Assembly: GCA_965204465.1 (NCBI GenBank)
Contig: OZ241995.1
Coordinates: 186,001-250,000 of the forward strand
From: CBDBES01 sp965204465
GTDB taxonomy: Bacteria > Spirochaetota > Leptospiria > Turneriellales > CBDBES01
Direction: 5' to 3'
Length of the DNA stretch: 64,000 nt
Shown: positions 8,447-17,599 of the stretch, in pieces
How positions within the stretch are numbered: the stretch's first letter is position 1
Layout of the letters: each line of letters starts with the position of its first letter
The notes under the pieces: model-generated
The model's input: only the letters and a program-made list of their open reading frames with translations
Told to the model about the DNA's origin: nothing
Databases searched by the model: none
Program-made: the position numbers and the translations under genes

Positions 8447-9349
8447 TCAACTATTTTTTCTTAATTTTTCAATCTCCTCTACCGAAAGGCCAGTGGTTTC
8501 TGAAATAATATCAATCGAAATATTCTTTGTCAAAAGCCTTAAAGCGACCTCTGCCCTGCCTTCCTCTCTGCCTTCCTCCCTGCCTTCCTCCCTGCCTTTC
8601 TTTTCAAGTTGTTCTGCAATGGTCATGATCTTACCTCCGGAGTCTTCTGAAATATATTTAATAGCAATCTTAACTACAAGCCTGATATCAAGCCTGCTAA
8701 TAGTATGTATAATATAATCAAATAAATTATCAAGCAATTTTTCATTCCCCTTATAAACAGGTTTGAAGTAATTCCTAAAAAGAGATTCAAGGTTTTCCCT
8801 GTTCGATAAATACCAGATGTCTTGTAAGCTCTTAAGAAATGCCTGAAGAGCTAAAGAAAAATAAGTAATGTCTGTTTTATCTGATCTAAGATCAAATAAA
8901 TCATAATGAAAATCTGGAATATATTGCTTAAGTTCATCTCTCATCTCATCAGGAATTAAAAGAGAAGCAGCAAAATTCAAGGCAACTGTCCACTTTTCTT
9001 TACCATGATAAAGAACCAATGGGATCACTGCGTATTTTTTAACTTTGTAAATACCTGCTAAATACAGCAATAACTGTGCATGTATGTTTTTATCAATATA
9101 TGATTTATGTTCTACCAGGCAAAAAATACCAATCCTGCCTCCCTTTTGTGTGGGGATACTGTATAAAATATCTGTAAATCTTTCTTTCCCTTCAGAGTCT
9201 ATAAAGTCTCCTTTTTCAATTTTAAGTTTTTTGAAATCCAGTTTAGATGCTATTTTACTCTGAAGGATATTTTTAAGGAAATCAACAGCGTACTTTTTAT
9301 TGGATAAAACTTTTTTAGTGATTATATCATGATTGTTGATTTCACTCAT
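8447..9349 (-). CDS. Rpn-family recombination-promoting nuclease / PD-(D/E)XK putative transposase
   Basis: A 300-residue member of the Rpn (transposase_31) family. The nuclease core is visible as ERFTDILYSIPTQ (Asp) and, about 25 residues on, FCLVEHKSY (E-x-K). The tail carries the family's typical acidic-basic repeat (GREEGREEGREEGR), encoded by three 12-bp units at 8556-8591, and ends in a helix rich in L and E. Family members bind or cut DNA and promote RecA-independent recombination in E. coli. Such genes are common in mobile-element-rich genomes and multiply as paralogues. No partner gene is evident. Confidence 0.82.
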   Translation of the reverse strand: MSEINNHDIITKKVLSNKKYAVDFLKNILQSKIASKLDFKKLKIEKGDFIDSEGKERFTDILYSIPTQKGGRIGIFCLVEHKSYIDKNIHAQLLLYLAGIYKVKKYAVIPLVLYHGKEKWTVALNFAASLLIPDEMRDELKQYIPDFHYDLFDLRSDKTDITYFSLALQAFLKSLQDIWYLSNRENLESLFRNYFKPVYKGNEKLLDNLFDYIIHTISRLDIRLVVKIAIKYISEDSGGKIMTIAEQLEKKGREEGREEGREEGRAEVALRLLTKNISIDIISETTGLSVEEIEKLRKNS

Positions 9350-9496
9350 TAACGGCTAAGTTTTAAATAGGAAGACATGCAATAAAGTATTAAATTGACT
9401 GACCTTACCCCAAAAAAAAGAAAGAGAACTATATTGGAATGCCATTCTATTTTTCTTGTCAGCTTACTTGAGGGAGAGATGATCGGTTGGTGATGC

Positions 9497-9512
9497 AAAA
9501 CATGGATGTTTT
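9497..9512. repeat. Second copy of the AAAACATGGATG palindrome
   Basis: AAAACATGGATGTTTT repeats the core of the palindrome at 8201-8222. The 15 bases 9495-9509 also occur inverted at 55556-55570. A separate hairpin with arms TTTCCACCC (9515-9523) and GGGTGGGAAA (9541-9550, one-base bulge) lies between it and the end of the large lipoprotein gene. Confidence 0.65.
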
Positions 9513-9559
9513 TATTTCCACCCCAAACACTTGGCGTCCTGGGTGGGAAAGAAAGTAAA

Positions 9560-12500
9560 TTATTTTTTAAACCTATACCTACGAGTAAAACTAGCCATAT
9601 TAGGCGAGGCACCCCTGGTAAAGGTAACCTTTAAATAAAATTCAGCACCTGCTGTGAGAGAGTTTACTCCATTGATCACACCTGCATCAGTTACTGTGGG
9701 TGCAGTCAAAGTATTACCGTTTGCATCTTCTATGGCGTAATTACTTGCGGTAGTACCCTGCACACTTTTACCAGAAATAGTAATACTAGAGCCACTGCCT
9801 ATATCATGGAAAAATACAGGATCACTAGAAGAAGGCTCTCCAAGCATAGTATTTGAAAATCGTAAAAAACCAGATGCCATTCTCACTGCCTGTTCGTCTG
9901 CCGTTTGAGAAACAGAGGCCAAAATAGGGTATTCTGTTGCATTACCAAAATCCCAGATAAATTCATCTAAAGCACCATTTTCTACTGTGGCATATCGAAC
10001 CGACTCCTCGTCTGCTACAGAATCACCATCTATGTCGAAAGGAGTTCTCCATTGAAAGAAAAGAACAGGATTAGAAGAATCGCAATTTCCTTCTTCAACG
10101 GATGCATTTATTTTAAATTCCATTGAAGAAAAACTATCTATGCATATAGAATCCCCATTATCCAATTCTATGGATATACCAGATATAATGGAACCATCTT
10201 TAGTGAGTTCAACCAGGTCTTTATCAAAATAGCTGTTTATCACATTAGCTCTCTCATTGTTCCCTAATAAACCACCCACTTTAGATGATAATGAATTGAC
10301 TGAAGAAGATGTAGTGGAATAGCTATTTCTTATGGTTCCTAAAAGATTATGCCCTACCAAGGAACCGGAAGTGGCACTAAGCCCCATAGAACTGACATTT
10401 CCATTTGAATATCCGTTTATAACAAGCCCCCTGTTTTGGCCTATCAAACCTCCTGAAAAAAGATAAGCCCCTCCAGCGATAAGATAACTACTGGAATAGC
10501 CATTGAAGATCATTCCTCTGTTTTGCCCCGCCAAACCACCTACATAACCATAAGACACAGTAGAGTGAGCGGAAAGGTCACTCACCGAGTAAACATCTGT
10601 GATCTTACCATTGGGATCATTTCTACCCACAATCCCTCCTGTAAAATTTTTAGCTCCTAAAGAAGAAACGTTTCCTGTAGAAGAACTCTTTCTAATAACG
10701 CCATCATTAAACCCTACCAAACCGCCTGCATAGGAAAAAACATCATTTTCAGAGGAAGTAGATAGAATATTGACATTTTCGAGCCTTACATTTTTGATCA
10801 GCGCGCCATTTTTGGCCCTACCAATAAGGCCCCCTGTAGCACTACCCTTTGATATATTTATATTGACCATAAGATTACTTATAATATATTCATTTCCATC
10901 CAGGGTGCCTTTGAAACCTATGTCATCTACGGATTCATTTTCTGGGGTAGATAGATTGTCTCCGCATATACCATCTATACCACAATTACCAATTGGCTGA
11001 AAACCAGAACAAACTCCTAGTGTACCCGCTGGGCAAATATATTCTCTCTTAGAATCATATGCAGACATATCTATATCATGCTCAAGCACATAATACTTTT
11101 CCATATCATTTTTAATATACTGTAACTGCATAGCATTGCATATTGTATATGGATCACTAAAACTTCCTTTTCCATGGCTGCCATTGGATGGGAAATGATC
11201 TATTGAATTAAAGTCTGGTCTTTCGCAGGGGCTGTCTGGAATGTCTTCTACGATCGTTATTTGAGTTCTTAAAGAATCAAAAACAGAATAAATATTTTCA
11301 GGATCCGTTGTCACCGAGTAATGTATCCAGCTGATCCTATCCATAGGGTTATATTCCTTATTATCTTTGGAGAATATGGTTATATTTTTAGGAGTACTCC
11401 AATGATCACTTGTAAAAGTGAACTCAGAAGAAGAAAGAGTAATTTCATTTTCTAAAGAATAGACCAATTGTATAGCTATATCCGAAATAGGTTGGGAAGT
11501 AATAGAAATATTTATATTCGCAGCCCCTCCTTCAGAAAGGATCAAATTAAAAGGCACATTAATTTTTGCAATATCATCATCTACCAGAATTAAATTTCTT
11601 GTTTCACTAAACACGTTATTTTCGCTGACTACATTATGAATAATAGAAGTACTTATATCCCCGGAGGCTATTTCATTGTGGTATAAAGTCAGTATAACTC
11701 TTTGGGGAATATTCCAATCCCCTTCTGTGAAATTAAGATCTATGGAGCTTGAAGAAGAAAGATCATTGGAAGAAATGCCAAGGTTATCCAATGTATCATC
11801 AGAAAGACTGATCGTGATGCTTACCTCCGAGGAAGGCTGGGAACCCAATGAAATAGTATATAAATATGTACTTTCAGTTCCATCCTGTTCTATCATGCGT
11901 ATAGTCTGTGGTATTTCCGCACCCTCTATTGTATTATAAAGAACATCCACTTTATCATTTCCTTCATCATTTTGATTTGAACCAGGCGTTTCTGTACCAC
12001 TATCTATTACATTGATCTTAATAGAAGGATTTTCACCCAGACCTTCATAAAAGTCCAGATAAGCATGATCTAAAGGTAGTTTTTCGTCCCGGAGTATCAG
12101 TTCAATATGAATATTTGTACTAAAATTTTCATCCAAAAGACCATCATTCTTAGAAATGATCTTAAAGGGAGTAAGGGTTTGATAACTTTGAACATCGATG
12201 GGTATTTCAGATGGCTCTATCGTGACAAAATTAGATTCGCTGGAAAGTTTCATAATAATGACTCCAAGTGGTATGGAACCAAAATCAGCCATGAGTTCTT
12301 TGGTAGTACCTTCTTTCATTGTAATACCGCTGAAAAGAACATCCTTTTCAATTTCATTTTCTTTATACAAGAATTTCATTTGCCCTGGTATAGTTTCATA
12401 CACCACTACCTTTACGTCAGGTGGGTCATAGCCATTAAAATAAAGATCATCCGAATATAAAGGACTTAGTTCTATGAAGAATTCTTTATCCCCATCCATC

Positions 12501-12820
12501 ATGCTGTCATTCACTCCGGTAACCTTTACCATCTGGGGTGTTTGCCAATTTTCGGGCGTAAATTCTAAATATATTGAATATAAACGAACGCTGACTGGTT
12601 CCGTACTACTGACATAAGTCTTGACAGCTACATCTGGTTTCTCCAAAAGAGATACTTCAAATGAATCCTCTCTGCCTTTCTCATCCGTATAAATAATATT
12701 TTTACTTAGCCGGACCAATTCGCTCGCTTTTTGTTCATTTGAATCTTGTGTTCTCTCTTCTTTTTCTTTACAGTAAGTTATAAATATACTCATAATAAAT
12801 AAAAAAAGATATTTTATCAT
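9560..12820 (-). CDS. Large surface lipoprotein with Calx-beta-like and GLUG repeats
   Basis: About 1086 residues. I start at the Met of MIKYLFLFIMSIFITYC, which gives a signal peptide and a lipobox-like ITYC; 11 further residues are possible upstream. Three segments share an F...W..P..I/V pattern typical of bacterial Calx-beta-like surface repeats (FTPENWQTPQMVKVTG, FTEGDWNIPQRVILT, FTSDHWSTPKNITIF). Residues of roughly 660-870 hold at least four GLUG-type repeats such as GGLVGFNDGVIRKS, GGIVGRNDPNGKI and GGLAGQNRGMIFNGYS. The C-terminus is Ser/Gly-rich. This looks like an exposed adhesin or matrix protein. It stands alone, downstream of an IS-disturbed region. Confidence 0.78.
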   Translation of the reverse strand: MIKYLFLFIMSIFITYCKEKEERTQDSNEQKASELVRLSKNIIYTDEKGREDSFEVSLLEKPDVAVKTYVSSTEPVSVRLYSIYLEFTPENWQTPQMVKVTGVNDSMMDGDKEFFIELSPLYSDDLYFNGYDPPDVKVVVYETIPGQMKFLYKENEIEKDVLFSGITMKEGTTKELMADFGSIPLGVIIMKLSSESNFVTIEPSEIPIDVQSYQTLTPFKIISKNDGLLDENFSTNIHIELILRDEKLPLDHAYLDFYEGLGENPSIKINVIDSGTETPGSNQNDEGNDKVDVLYNTIEGAEIPQTIRMIEQDGTESTYLYTISLGSQPSSEVSITISLSDDTLDNLGISSNDLSSSSSIDLNFTEGDWNIPQRVILTLYHNEIASGDISTSIIHNVVSENNVFSETRNLILVDDDIAKINVPFNLILSEGGAANINISITSQPISDIAIQLVYSLENEITLSSSEFTFTSDHWSTPKNITIFSKDNKEYNPMDRISWIHYSVTTDPENIYSVFDSLRTQITIVEDIPDSPCERPDFNSIDHFPSNGSHGKGSFSDPYTICNAMQLQYIKNDMEKYYVLEHDIDMSAYDSKREYICPAGTLGVCSGFQPIGNCGIDGICGDNLSTPENESVDDIGFKGTLDGNEYIISNLMVNINISKGSATGGLIGRAKNGALIKNVRLENVNILSTSSENDVFSYAGGLVGFNDGVIRKSSSTGNVSSLGAKNFTGGIVGRNDPNGKITDVYSVSDLSAHSTVSYGYVGGLAGQNRGMIFNGYSSSYLIAGGAYLFSGGLIGQNRGLVINGYSNGNVSSMGLSATSGSLVGHNLLGTIRNSYSTTSSSVNSLSSKVGGLLGNNERANVINSYFDKDLVELTKDGSIISGISIELDNGDSICIDSFSSMEFKINASVEEGNCDSSNPVLFFQWRTPFDIDGDSVADEESVRYATVENGALDEFIWDFGNATEYPILASVSQTADEQAVRMASGFLRFSNTMLGEPSSSDPVFFHDIGSGSSITISGKSVQGTTASNYAIEDANGNTLTAPTVTDAGVINGVNSLTAGAEFYLKVTFTRGASPNMASFTRRYRFKK

Positions 12821-12922
12821 AAAAATAATAGACATAAAATAAATGCAGAACATAACTTCTTAACAAAGACTTTGTAAAAATATTTAATTCTTTGTTTCAT
12901 AGGAGTTCAACATTCCTTATCT

Positions 12923-13423
12923 ATGGTTCCGAGTGTCTATTTTTTTGTGGTAAGGTTAAAGAACACAATAAGGGAAAAAATGGAACACCCACTATGTCAA
13001 CATGAATCCTTTTCTGTAGATGGAACTAAAATCAAGGCAAATGCTTCTGATTTAAGGACACACAAGAAATCAGAATGGGAGACTCGTAAAGAGGTAATGA
13101 AACAGGCAATTTTGGATTATTTATCCTCAAGTATAAACCCTGACCGCAAAGAAGATAAACTTCCTGGTAAAGAAACCAGTGGCTATGAAATTTCTTCGAA
13201 AGAATCGGATGACCTTATTGCGGACTTTATTCGTTTGCAAAGACAAGCCCGTAGAGAAGGACACAAGAAGCAAAAGCAAGATGGCAGAAAGTATACAAGT
13301 TATCATGCTAAACCTGCTGATTGTGTTATTTGTACTGTGCGTAAAGAATGTTGTACTGCAAAGGTAAAAATCGCTGCAATAACCTTCAATTTTAGCAAAA
13401 TGATACCGGAACAGCTTGTATAG
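12923..13423 (+). pseudogene. Degenerate IS1182-like transposase fragment
   Basis: The translation contains FSVDGTKIKANAS, the start of the catalytic domain in IS1182/IS5-like transposases, a charged linker, and the Cys cluster CVICTVRKECCT that in full proteins follows a much longer catalytic core. The core between them is missing and the end is replaced by unrelated residues, so this is an internally deleted relic. It differs in sequence from the IS1182-type element at 51-53 kb. The adjoining bases to 13560 are also IS debris. Confidence 0.6.
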
Positions 13424-13535
13424 ATCAGGAAATTATTTCGTATTTTCGAGAAAAAATATCAAAAAACCTTCGGGAATAAAAAATACGATATAGATTACAA
13501 TGTAGTAAATTATTCTTCTGTGTTGAGGCACAGGC

Positions 13536-13553
13536 TCATTGGTTTCTACAATA
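13536..13553 (+). mobile_element. Right-end remnant of an IS481-type element
   Basis: Eighteen bases (TCATTGGTTTCTACAATA) are identical to the right end of the IS481-type element (6909-6926), and the preceding 20 bases align loosely to it (TTCT...TGTGT). No transposase of that type remains here. An inverted repeat with CGTATTTT/AAAATACG arms lies at 13439-13487 just upstream. Confidence 0.55.
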
Positions 13554-13616
13554 TTTTCTAATTAAGGCTTTACTCTATGATCTGAAAAATAAAAAGGGTA
13601 AAAAATTGATTTAATC

Positions 13617-15224
13617 ATGTCAAAATTTAAGATACTCATTTCAGATGACCTCTCCATAGCAGGAGTAGACATTTTAGAAAAATCAGGTATATTTGAAGTA
13701 GAACTACATAAAAAAACTTCAAAAGAAGAATTAATAGAGATCATTCAAGATTTTCATGGTCTCATTGTACGATCCGCCAGCAAGGTAACCAGAGAGTTGA
13801 TTGAAAAAGCCACCAATCTTAAAGTGGTCATTAGAGCGGGGGTAGGCGTGGATAACATAGACATATCTTCTTGCTCTCAAAAGGGAATCGTAGTGATGAA
13901 TGCACCTGCCGGGAATGCAATTTCTACTGCAGAACAAGCGATTGGACTGATATTTTGTCTGGCGAGGAACTTACCGCAGGCCAATAATTCCATGAAGGCT
14001 AAAAAATGGGAAAAGAGTAAGTTCAAAGGCAACCAGCTAATGGGGAAAATACTAGCTGTGATCGGTTTAGGAAGAATTGGTAAAGAAGTTGTAAAACGCG
14101 CCAGAGGTATTGGAATGGAGGTTTGGGGGTATGATCCCTACATTCCTAAAAAAAATTTAGAACATTTACAAATAAAACTTACTGATCTGGAGAGTATTTA
14201 TAAAGGGTCTGATTTTATTACAGTACATACACCTCTTACAAAGACAACCCAAGGATTGATCAATGTGAATAATTATAAGGATCTAAAGAAAGGGGTCAAA
14301 CTGATCAATTGTGCCAGAGGAGGGATATATGAGGAAGAGGCTCTTTCTCTGGGGCTTAAATCGGGGCATATTGGAGGAGTTGGACTGGATGTATATTCTC
14401 AGGAACCTCTGCCAGAGAATAGTCCATTTTATGAATTTGAAAATTGTATCATGACGCCTCATATAGGCGCCTCTACAGACGAAGCTCAGATAGAAGTAGC
14501 CAGAGAGACTGCAATGGCAATGGTAGAATATTTTAAAAACGGAGTGGCTCGTAATTCTCTTAATTTTCCTACCATTGATCCAGAGGAAATGGACTTTCTT
14601 ACTCCTTGGTTTTCTTTATGCGAAAGAGTGAGCAATTTTGCAGCCCAAATGGTTGACCATCCTTTGGAATCCGTGGATGTTCGATTTTATGGCAAATTGG
14701 TGAATTTTAATCTGGGTCCACTGGAGATTGCTATTACAAAGGGGATATTAAAGTTAGCATTCGGGGAGGAAGTAAACCTGGTGAATGCCCCTATTTTAGC
14801 AAAAGGAAGAAGGCTAAATGTTAATACAATAAAAGAGCAGGAATCAGACTCTGAAGGTAATAAAGGTAATGCTGATCTATTCTCCATTTCATTTCAGAAT
14901 TCAAGAGAAACAATAGAAATACGAGCTACCATAAACTTTTTGGGAGGCACCATTATAAGCATCAACCAAATTCCTGTGGAATTTAAGCCAAAAGGACATA
15001 TTCTATTCATAAGGAATAATGATATTCCCAAGGTGGTAGGAGAAATTGGCCTCATCCTGGGTAATGCGGGTATTAACATTGCTGCTCTTCAATTGGGAAG
15101 AGATAATAAAGATGGACTGGCAATGACCATTATAGAGTTGGATAGCGAAATTTCATCGGATACGCTTAAACAACTACAAGAAAAAGACTTTATCATATCC
15201 ATTAAGTATATTTTTGTGTCTTAA
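13617..15224 (+). CDS. serA: D-3-phosphoglycerate dehydrogenase
   Basis: A 535-residue long-type SerA, which oxidises 3-phosphoglycerate to phosphohydroxypyruvate, the first step of serine synthesis. It has the substrate-binding RAGVGVDNID, a Rossmann motif VIGLGRIGKEV (about residue 143-153), catalytic Arg in NCARGGIYEE, Glu about 29 residues later and His in TPHIGASTDEA. An intervening domain and a C-terminal ACT domain (GHILFIRNNDIPKVVGEIG) follow, so serine feedback is possible. The ATG at 13617 is well placed. IS remnants occupy the whole upstream region. Two genes follow closely and probably share its transcript. Confidence 0.93.
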   Translation: MSKFKILISDDLSIAGVDILEKSGIFEVELHKKTSKEELIEIIQDFHGLIVRSASKVTRELIEKATNLKVVIRAGVGVDNIDISSCSQKGIVVMNAPAGNAISTAEQAIGLIFCLARNLPQANNSMKAKKWEKSKFKGNQLMGKILAVIGLGRIGKEVVKRARGIGMEVWGYDPYIPKKNLEHLQIKLTDLESIYKGSDFITVHTPLTKTTQGLINVNNYKDLKKGVKLINCARGGIYEEEALSLGLKSGHIGGVGLDVYSQEPLPENSPFYEFENCIMTPHIGASTDEAQIEVARETAMAMVEYFKNGVARNSLNFPTIDPEEMDFLTPWFSLCERVSNFAAQMVDHPLESVDVRFYGKLVNFNLGPLEIAITKGILKLAFGEEVNLVNAPILAKGRRLNVNTIKEQESDSEGNKGNADLFSISFQNSRETIEIRATINFLGGTIISINQIPVEFKPKGHILFIRNNDIPKVVGEIGLILGNAGINIAALQLGRDNKDGLAMTIIELDSEISSDTLKQLQEKDFIISIKYIFVS

Positions 15225-15266
15225 AGAAATCTAGTAAAGTATTGCGTCTTTGTATTGAGATATCTA

Positions 15267-15752
15267 ATGCAGTTAAAAGAATTTCATCTACCAAATAATA
15301 TTTTAAAAGAAGTATATGATCATGCGGAGCAGGAATATCCTTCTGAATGCTGCGGATGGATACTTAAAGAATTGAATGGAAATTATAATTATATTGCATC
15401 CCAAAACTTGCAAGATAAATACCATAAATTTGATCCAAACGCCTATCCCAGAACATCCAAAGATGCTTTCTTAATGAATACTCTCAAATTATCAAAGGAT
15501 ATTGAACAGACCCAAAAAAGAGGCGGGAGCTTGTATTGTATTGTGCATTCTCATATTCATGTAGGTGCTTATTTTTCAAAGGAAGATAAAAAACAAATGG
15601 CAGAACCAGATAGATCCAAAACGATTTATCCTTCTGAATTCTATTTGGTGGTGAATGTAAATGAAGCTGGCAAAGTAGATCAAAATGCCGTTTTTTATTT
15701 TGACCAAATTGCAAAAGATTTCTTAGAAGCCAATTTAATGATCTTATCCTAG
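15267..15752 (+). CDS. JAMM/MPN-domain metallopeptidase
   Basis: A 161-residue Prok-JAB (Mov34/MPN) protein. The zinc site is visible: Glu in YPSECCGW, then HSHIH with S and D spaced as in HxHx(7)SxxD (HSHIHVGAYFSKED). Bacterial relatives cleave C-terminal extensions from ubiquitin-like sulphur carriers such as CysO or ThiS. I use ATG 15267; a TTG at 15255 would add four residues. It lies 42 bases after serA, so a role near serine or cysteine metabolism is possible, but no sulphur-carrier gene is in the window. Confidence 0.82.
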   Translation: MQLKEFHLPNNILKEVYDHAEQEYPSECCGWILKELNGNYNYIASQNLQDKYHKFDPNAYPRTSKDAFLMNTLKLSKDIEQTQKRGGSLYCIVHSHIHVGAYFSKEDKKQMAEPDRSKTIYPSEFYLVVNVNEAGKVDQNAVFYFDQIAKDFLEANLMILS

Positions 15753-15761
15753 ATTGCTTAA

Positions 15762-16934
15762 ATGTCTAAAAGCTATACAGACCTGAATTCGAACCTGGGA
15801 CTGGCTCGTTTTTATGGAGACTCTATAAAATTTACCGATTATAAATTATTGATCAGACTTGAAGATGTTAAAAGATTCAGAATTTCACCTGGGGGGAACG
15901 TTCTTGTTTGGATTCAAAATAATCCTTCAGCAATCCGATTTCATTTTAGCAGTAAATTACTACTATGGTTAGACCCTCTCTATTTTCTAAAATATGGCCT
16001 ACGATTCATTATTTTCAGTATATCATTCATATTTTCTATTCTTAAATTAGGTAGCCATTATTTTCTACCATGTATTTTATATTCTTTTTTAAACACAATA
16101 TTTCTTAGCCTATTTTTTTGGTTAATAAAATTACCTTTCTCAAGAAGTTTTTTATTTACTTCTGTATTATTTGCGGTTAGTAGTCTTCCGTTGGTTCTTT
16201 TCCTGCCATTTGCGCCTTTTTTATGGTATTTTTTTGTTTCGATTTATAGCCTGTATTTATTGGTGAGTATCTATCTAAAAAAATCTACTCAACTCAATAT
16301 GACATTTATGGCGACTATATGGATTTTAATGGGTACCATCAGTTATCAATGGCTAGTCACTGCATTAAAGATTCAATATGATATGGACCTAAGGAAAAAA
16401 ACTTTTGTTTCCAGAGCTTATTATCAAGATGATGGAATTGAATGGGAGGATATACGATGGAAAAAGCCTTTTTTCTGGAGGCTAGAAAAGTATCATTTCA
16501 TGGATAAATTTTTTCATGGAAGAAGGATTATTTTTCAAATACAGCCATTATTGCCTGTCTTTTTATTTCATCGTCCTGAAGAAAATTATTCTGGTTGGCT
16601 AGCCGTTTTGAAGGGAGATCAAACTGATTTTTTCTTATTGCTATCCCAGTATTTAGAGAATCAAAAAAATCTGATCTGGTCCAAATTTTTAAATAAAGAC
16701 GGGATAAGAGATTTTCCAATACAAAGTTCTAAGTTCAAGGTATTTATACAAAGATATCTTTTTTTTGATTTTTATCATTCAAAAGAAATCATATTAAATT
16801 TTATCGTAGTCTCTTATGAAGATAGCGAAGAAGAAAAAAAATCTTTAATTTGGTGTATCAAACAATCAGAGGCATCTTCTATTGATTATTTGGCGGATGA
16901 AATTGTGAAGGGATTAAATCCCACATTTAGGTGA
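15762..16934 (+). CDS. Polytopic membrane protein, unknown
   Basis: A 390-residue protein with a soluble N-terminal 65 residues (including RFRISPGGNVLVWI), about five hydrophobic segments between residues 70 and 210, then a soluble, aromatic-rich C-terminal half. I recognise no family. It begins 9 bases after the JAMM gene and is very probably cotranscribed with it and serA. It ends five bases before the convergent SRPBCC gene. Confidence 0.7.
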   Translation: MSKSYTDLNSNLGLARFYGDSIKFTDYKLLIRLEDVKRFRISPGGNVLVWIQNNPSAIRFHFSSKLLLWLDPLYFLKYGLRFIIFSISFIFSILKLGSHYFLPCILYSFLNTIFLSLFFWLIKLPFSRSFLFTSVLFAVSSLPLVLFLPFAPFLWYFFVSIYSLYLLVSIYLKKSTQLNMTFMATIWILMGTISYQWLVTALKIQYDMDLRKKTFVSRAYYQDDGIEWEDIRWKKPFFWRLEKYHFMDKFFHGRRIIFQIQPLLPVFLFHRPEENYSGWLAVLKGDQTDFFLLLSQYLENQKNLIWSKFLNKDGIRDFPIQSSKFKVFIQRYLFFDFYHSKEIILNFIVVSYEDSEEEKKSLIWCIKQSEASSIDYLADEIVKGLNPTFR

Positions 16935-16939
16935 ATCCT

Positions 16940-17455
16940 TTATCCTTCTGCTATTTTTTTAATATTATTTAAACCTTTATCATAAGAAGCCTTTAAAAAA
17001 AAGCCCATCACCAAATTGAAATATCTACCAAAATAATGGTCGACTTTGTAATAGAATCCCCAGGTTACTTTTACATCATCCCCTGAAGGTTCAAACTTCC
17101 AGTGACCTTCTGCGCTTCCTTGTTCTTTAAAGTCAACAATGGTCTTGATCATTTCATTGGGAACGCTTTCAACGATTGTGAGAGTGCCTTCTCCAGAATC
17201 TTGGCTCGTCCAGCTATAGCTGGCCCTAACTCCCTCGGTTACATCTGCGTAAGTAATCTTAATCGTATTATCATGCTGCAACCAGGGAGACCAGTTTTCC
17301 CAGTTTTTTAGATCATTCACTTGAGAAAAAACCTTATCAGCTGGTGCCTTGATTTTAATCGATCTACTCAATTCAAATTCATCAGAAAGCATACTTGGAA
17401 TTACAGCCAGGATGACCAGAAATATGCCTAAGCCTAAAAAAATCTTTTTCATCAT
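16940..17455 (-). CDS. SRPBCC-family (polyketide cyclase/START-like) protein
   Basis: A 171-residue protein with an N-terminal membrane anchor (FLGLGIFLVILAVIPSML) followed by the SRPBCC pattern: SIKIKAPADKVFSQVNDLKN near residues 33-52 with WENWSPW after it, and the closing ...GHWKFEPSGDDVKVTWGF. These proteins bind hydrophobic ligands in a deep pocket; the ligand here is unknown. It stands alone between convergent neighbours. Confidence 0.8.
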   Translation of the reverse strand: MMKKIFLGLGIFLVILAVIPSMLSDEFELSRSIKIKAPADKVFSQVNDLKNWENWSPWLQHDNTIKITYADVTEGVRASYSWTSQDSGEGTLTIVESVPNEMIKTIVDFKEQGSAEGHWKFEPSGDDVKVTWGFYYKVDHYFGRYFNLVMGFFLKASYDKGLNNIKKIAEG

Positions 17456-17599
17456 TTTATATTACCTCTTTCATTTATTATTTTGATCATAACATCAATG
17501 TGGAGTAGATTTGTAAAGTTCTTTTTCACTACACACTTTGCGCATAGCACAAATGCCCGAAAGTTCAGGATTGAAATGCGAAAAGGCAGTAATTTCATA

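Noticed and set aside
9349..9612. An 87-codon reverse-strand gene between the Rpn and lipoprotein genes
   Set aside because: It overlaps the end of the large lipoprotein in another frame, has no ribosome-binding site and spans hairpins.
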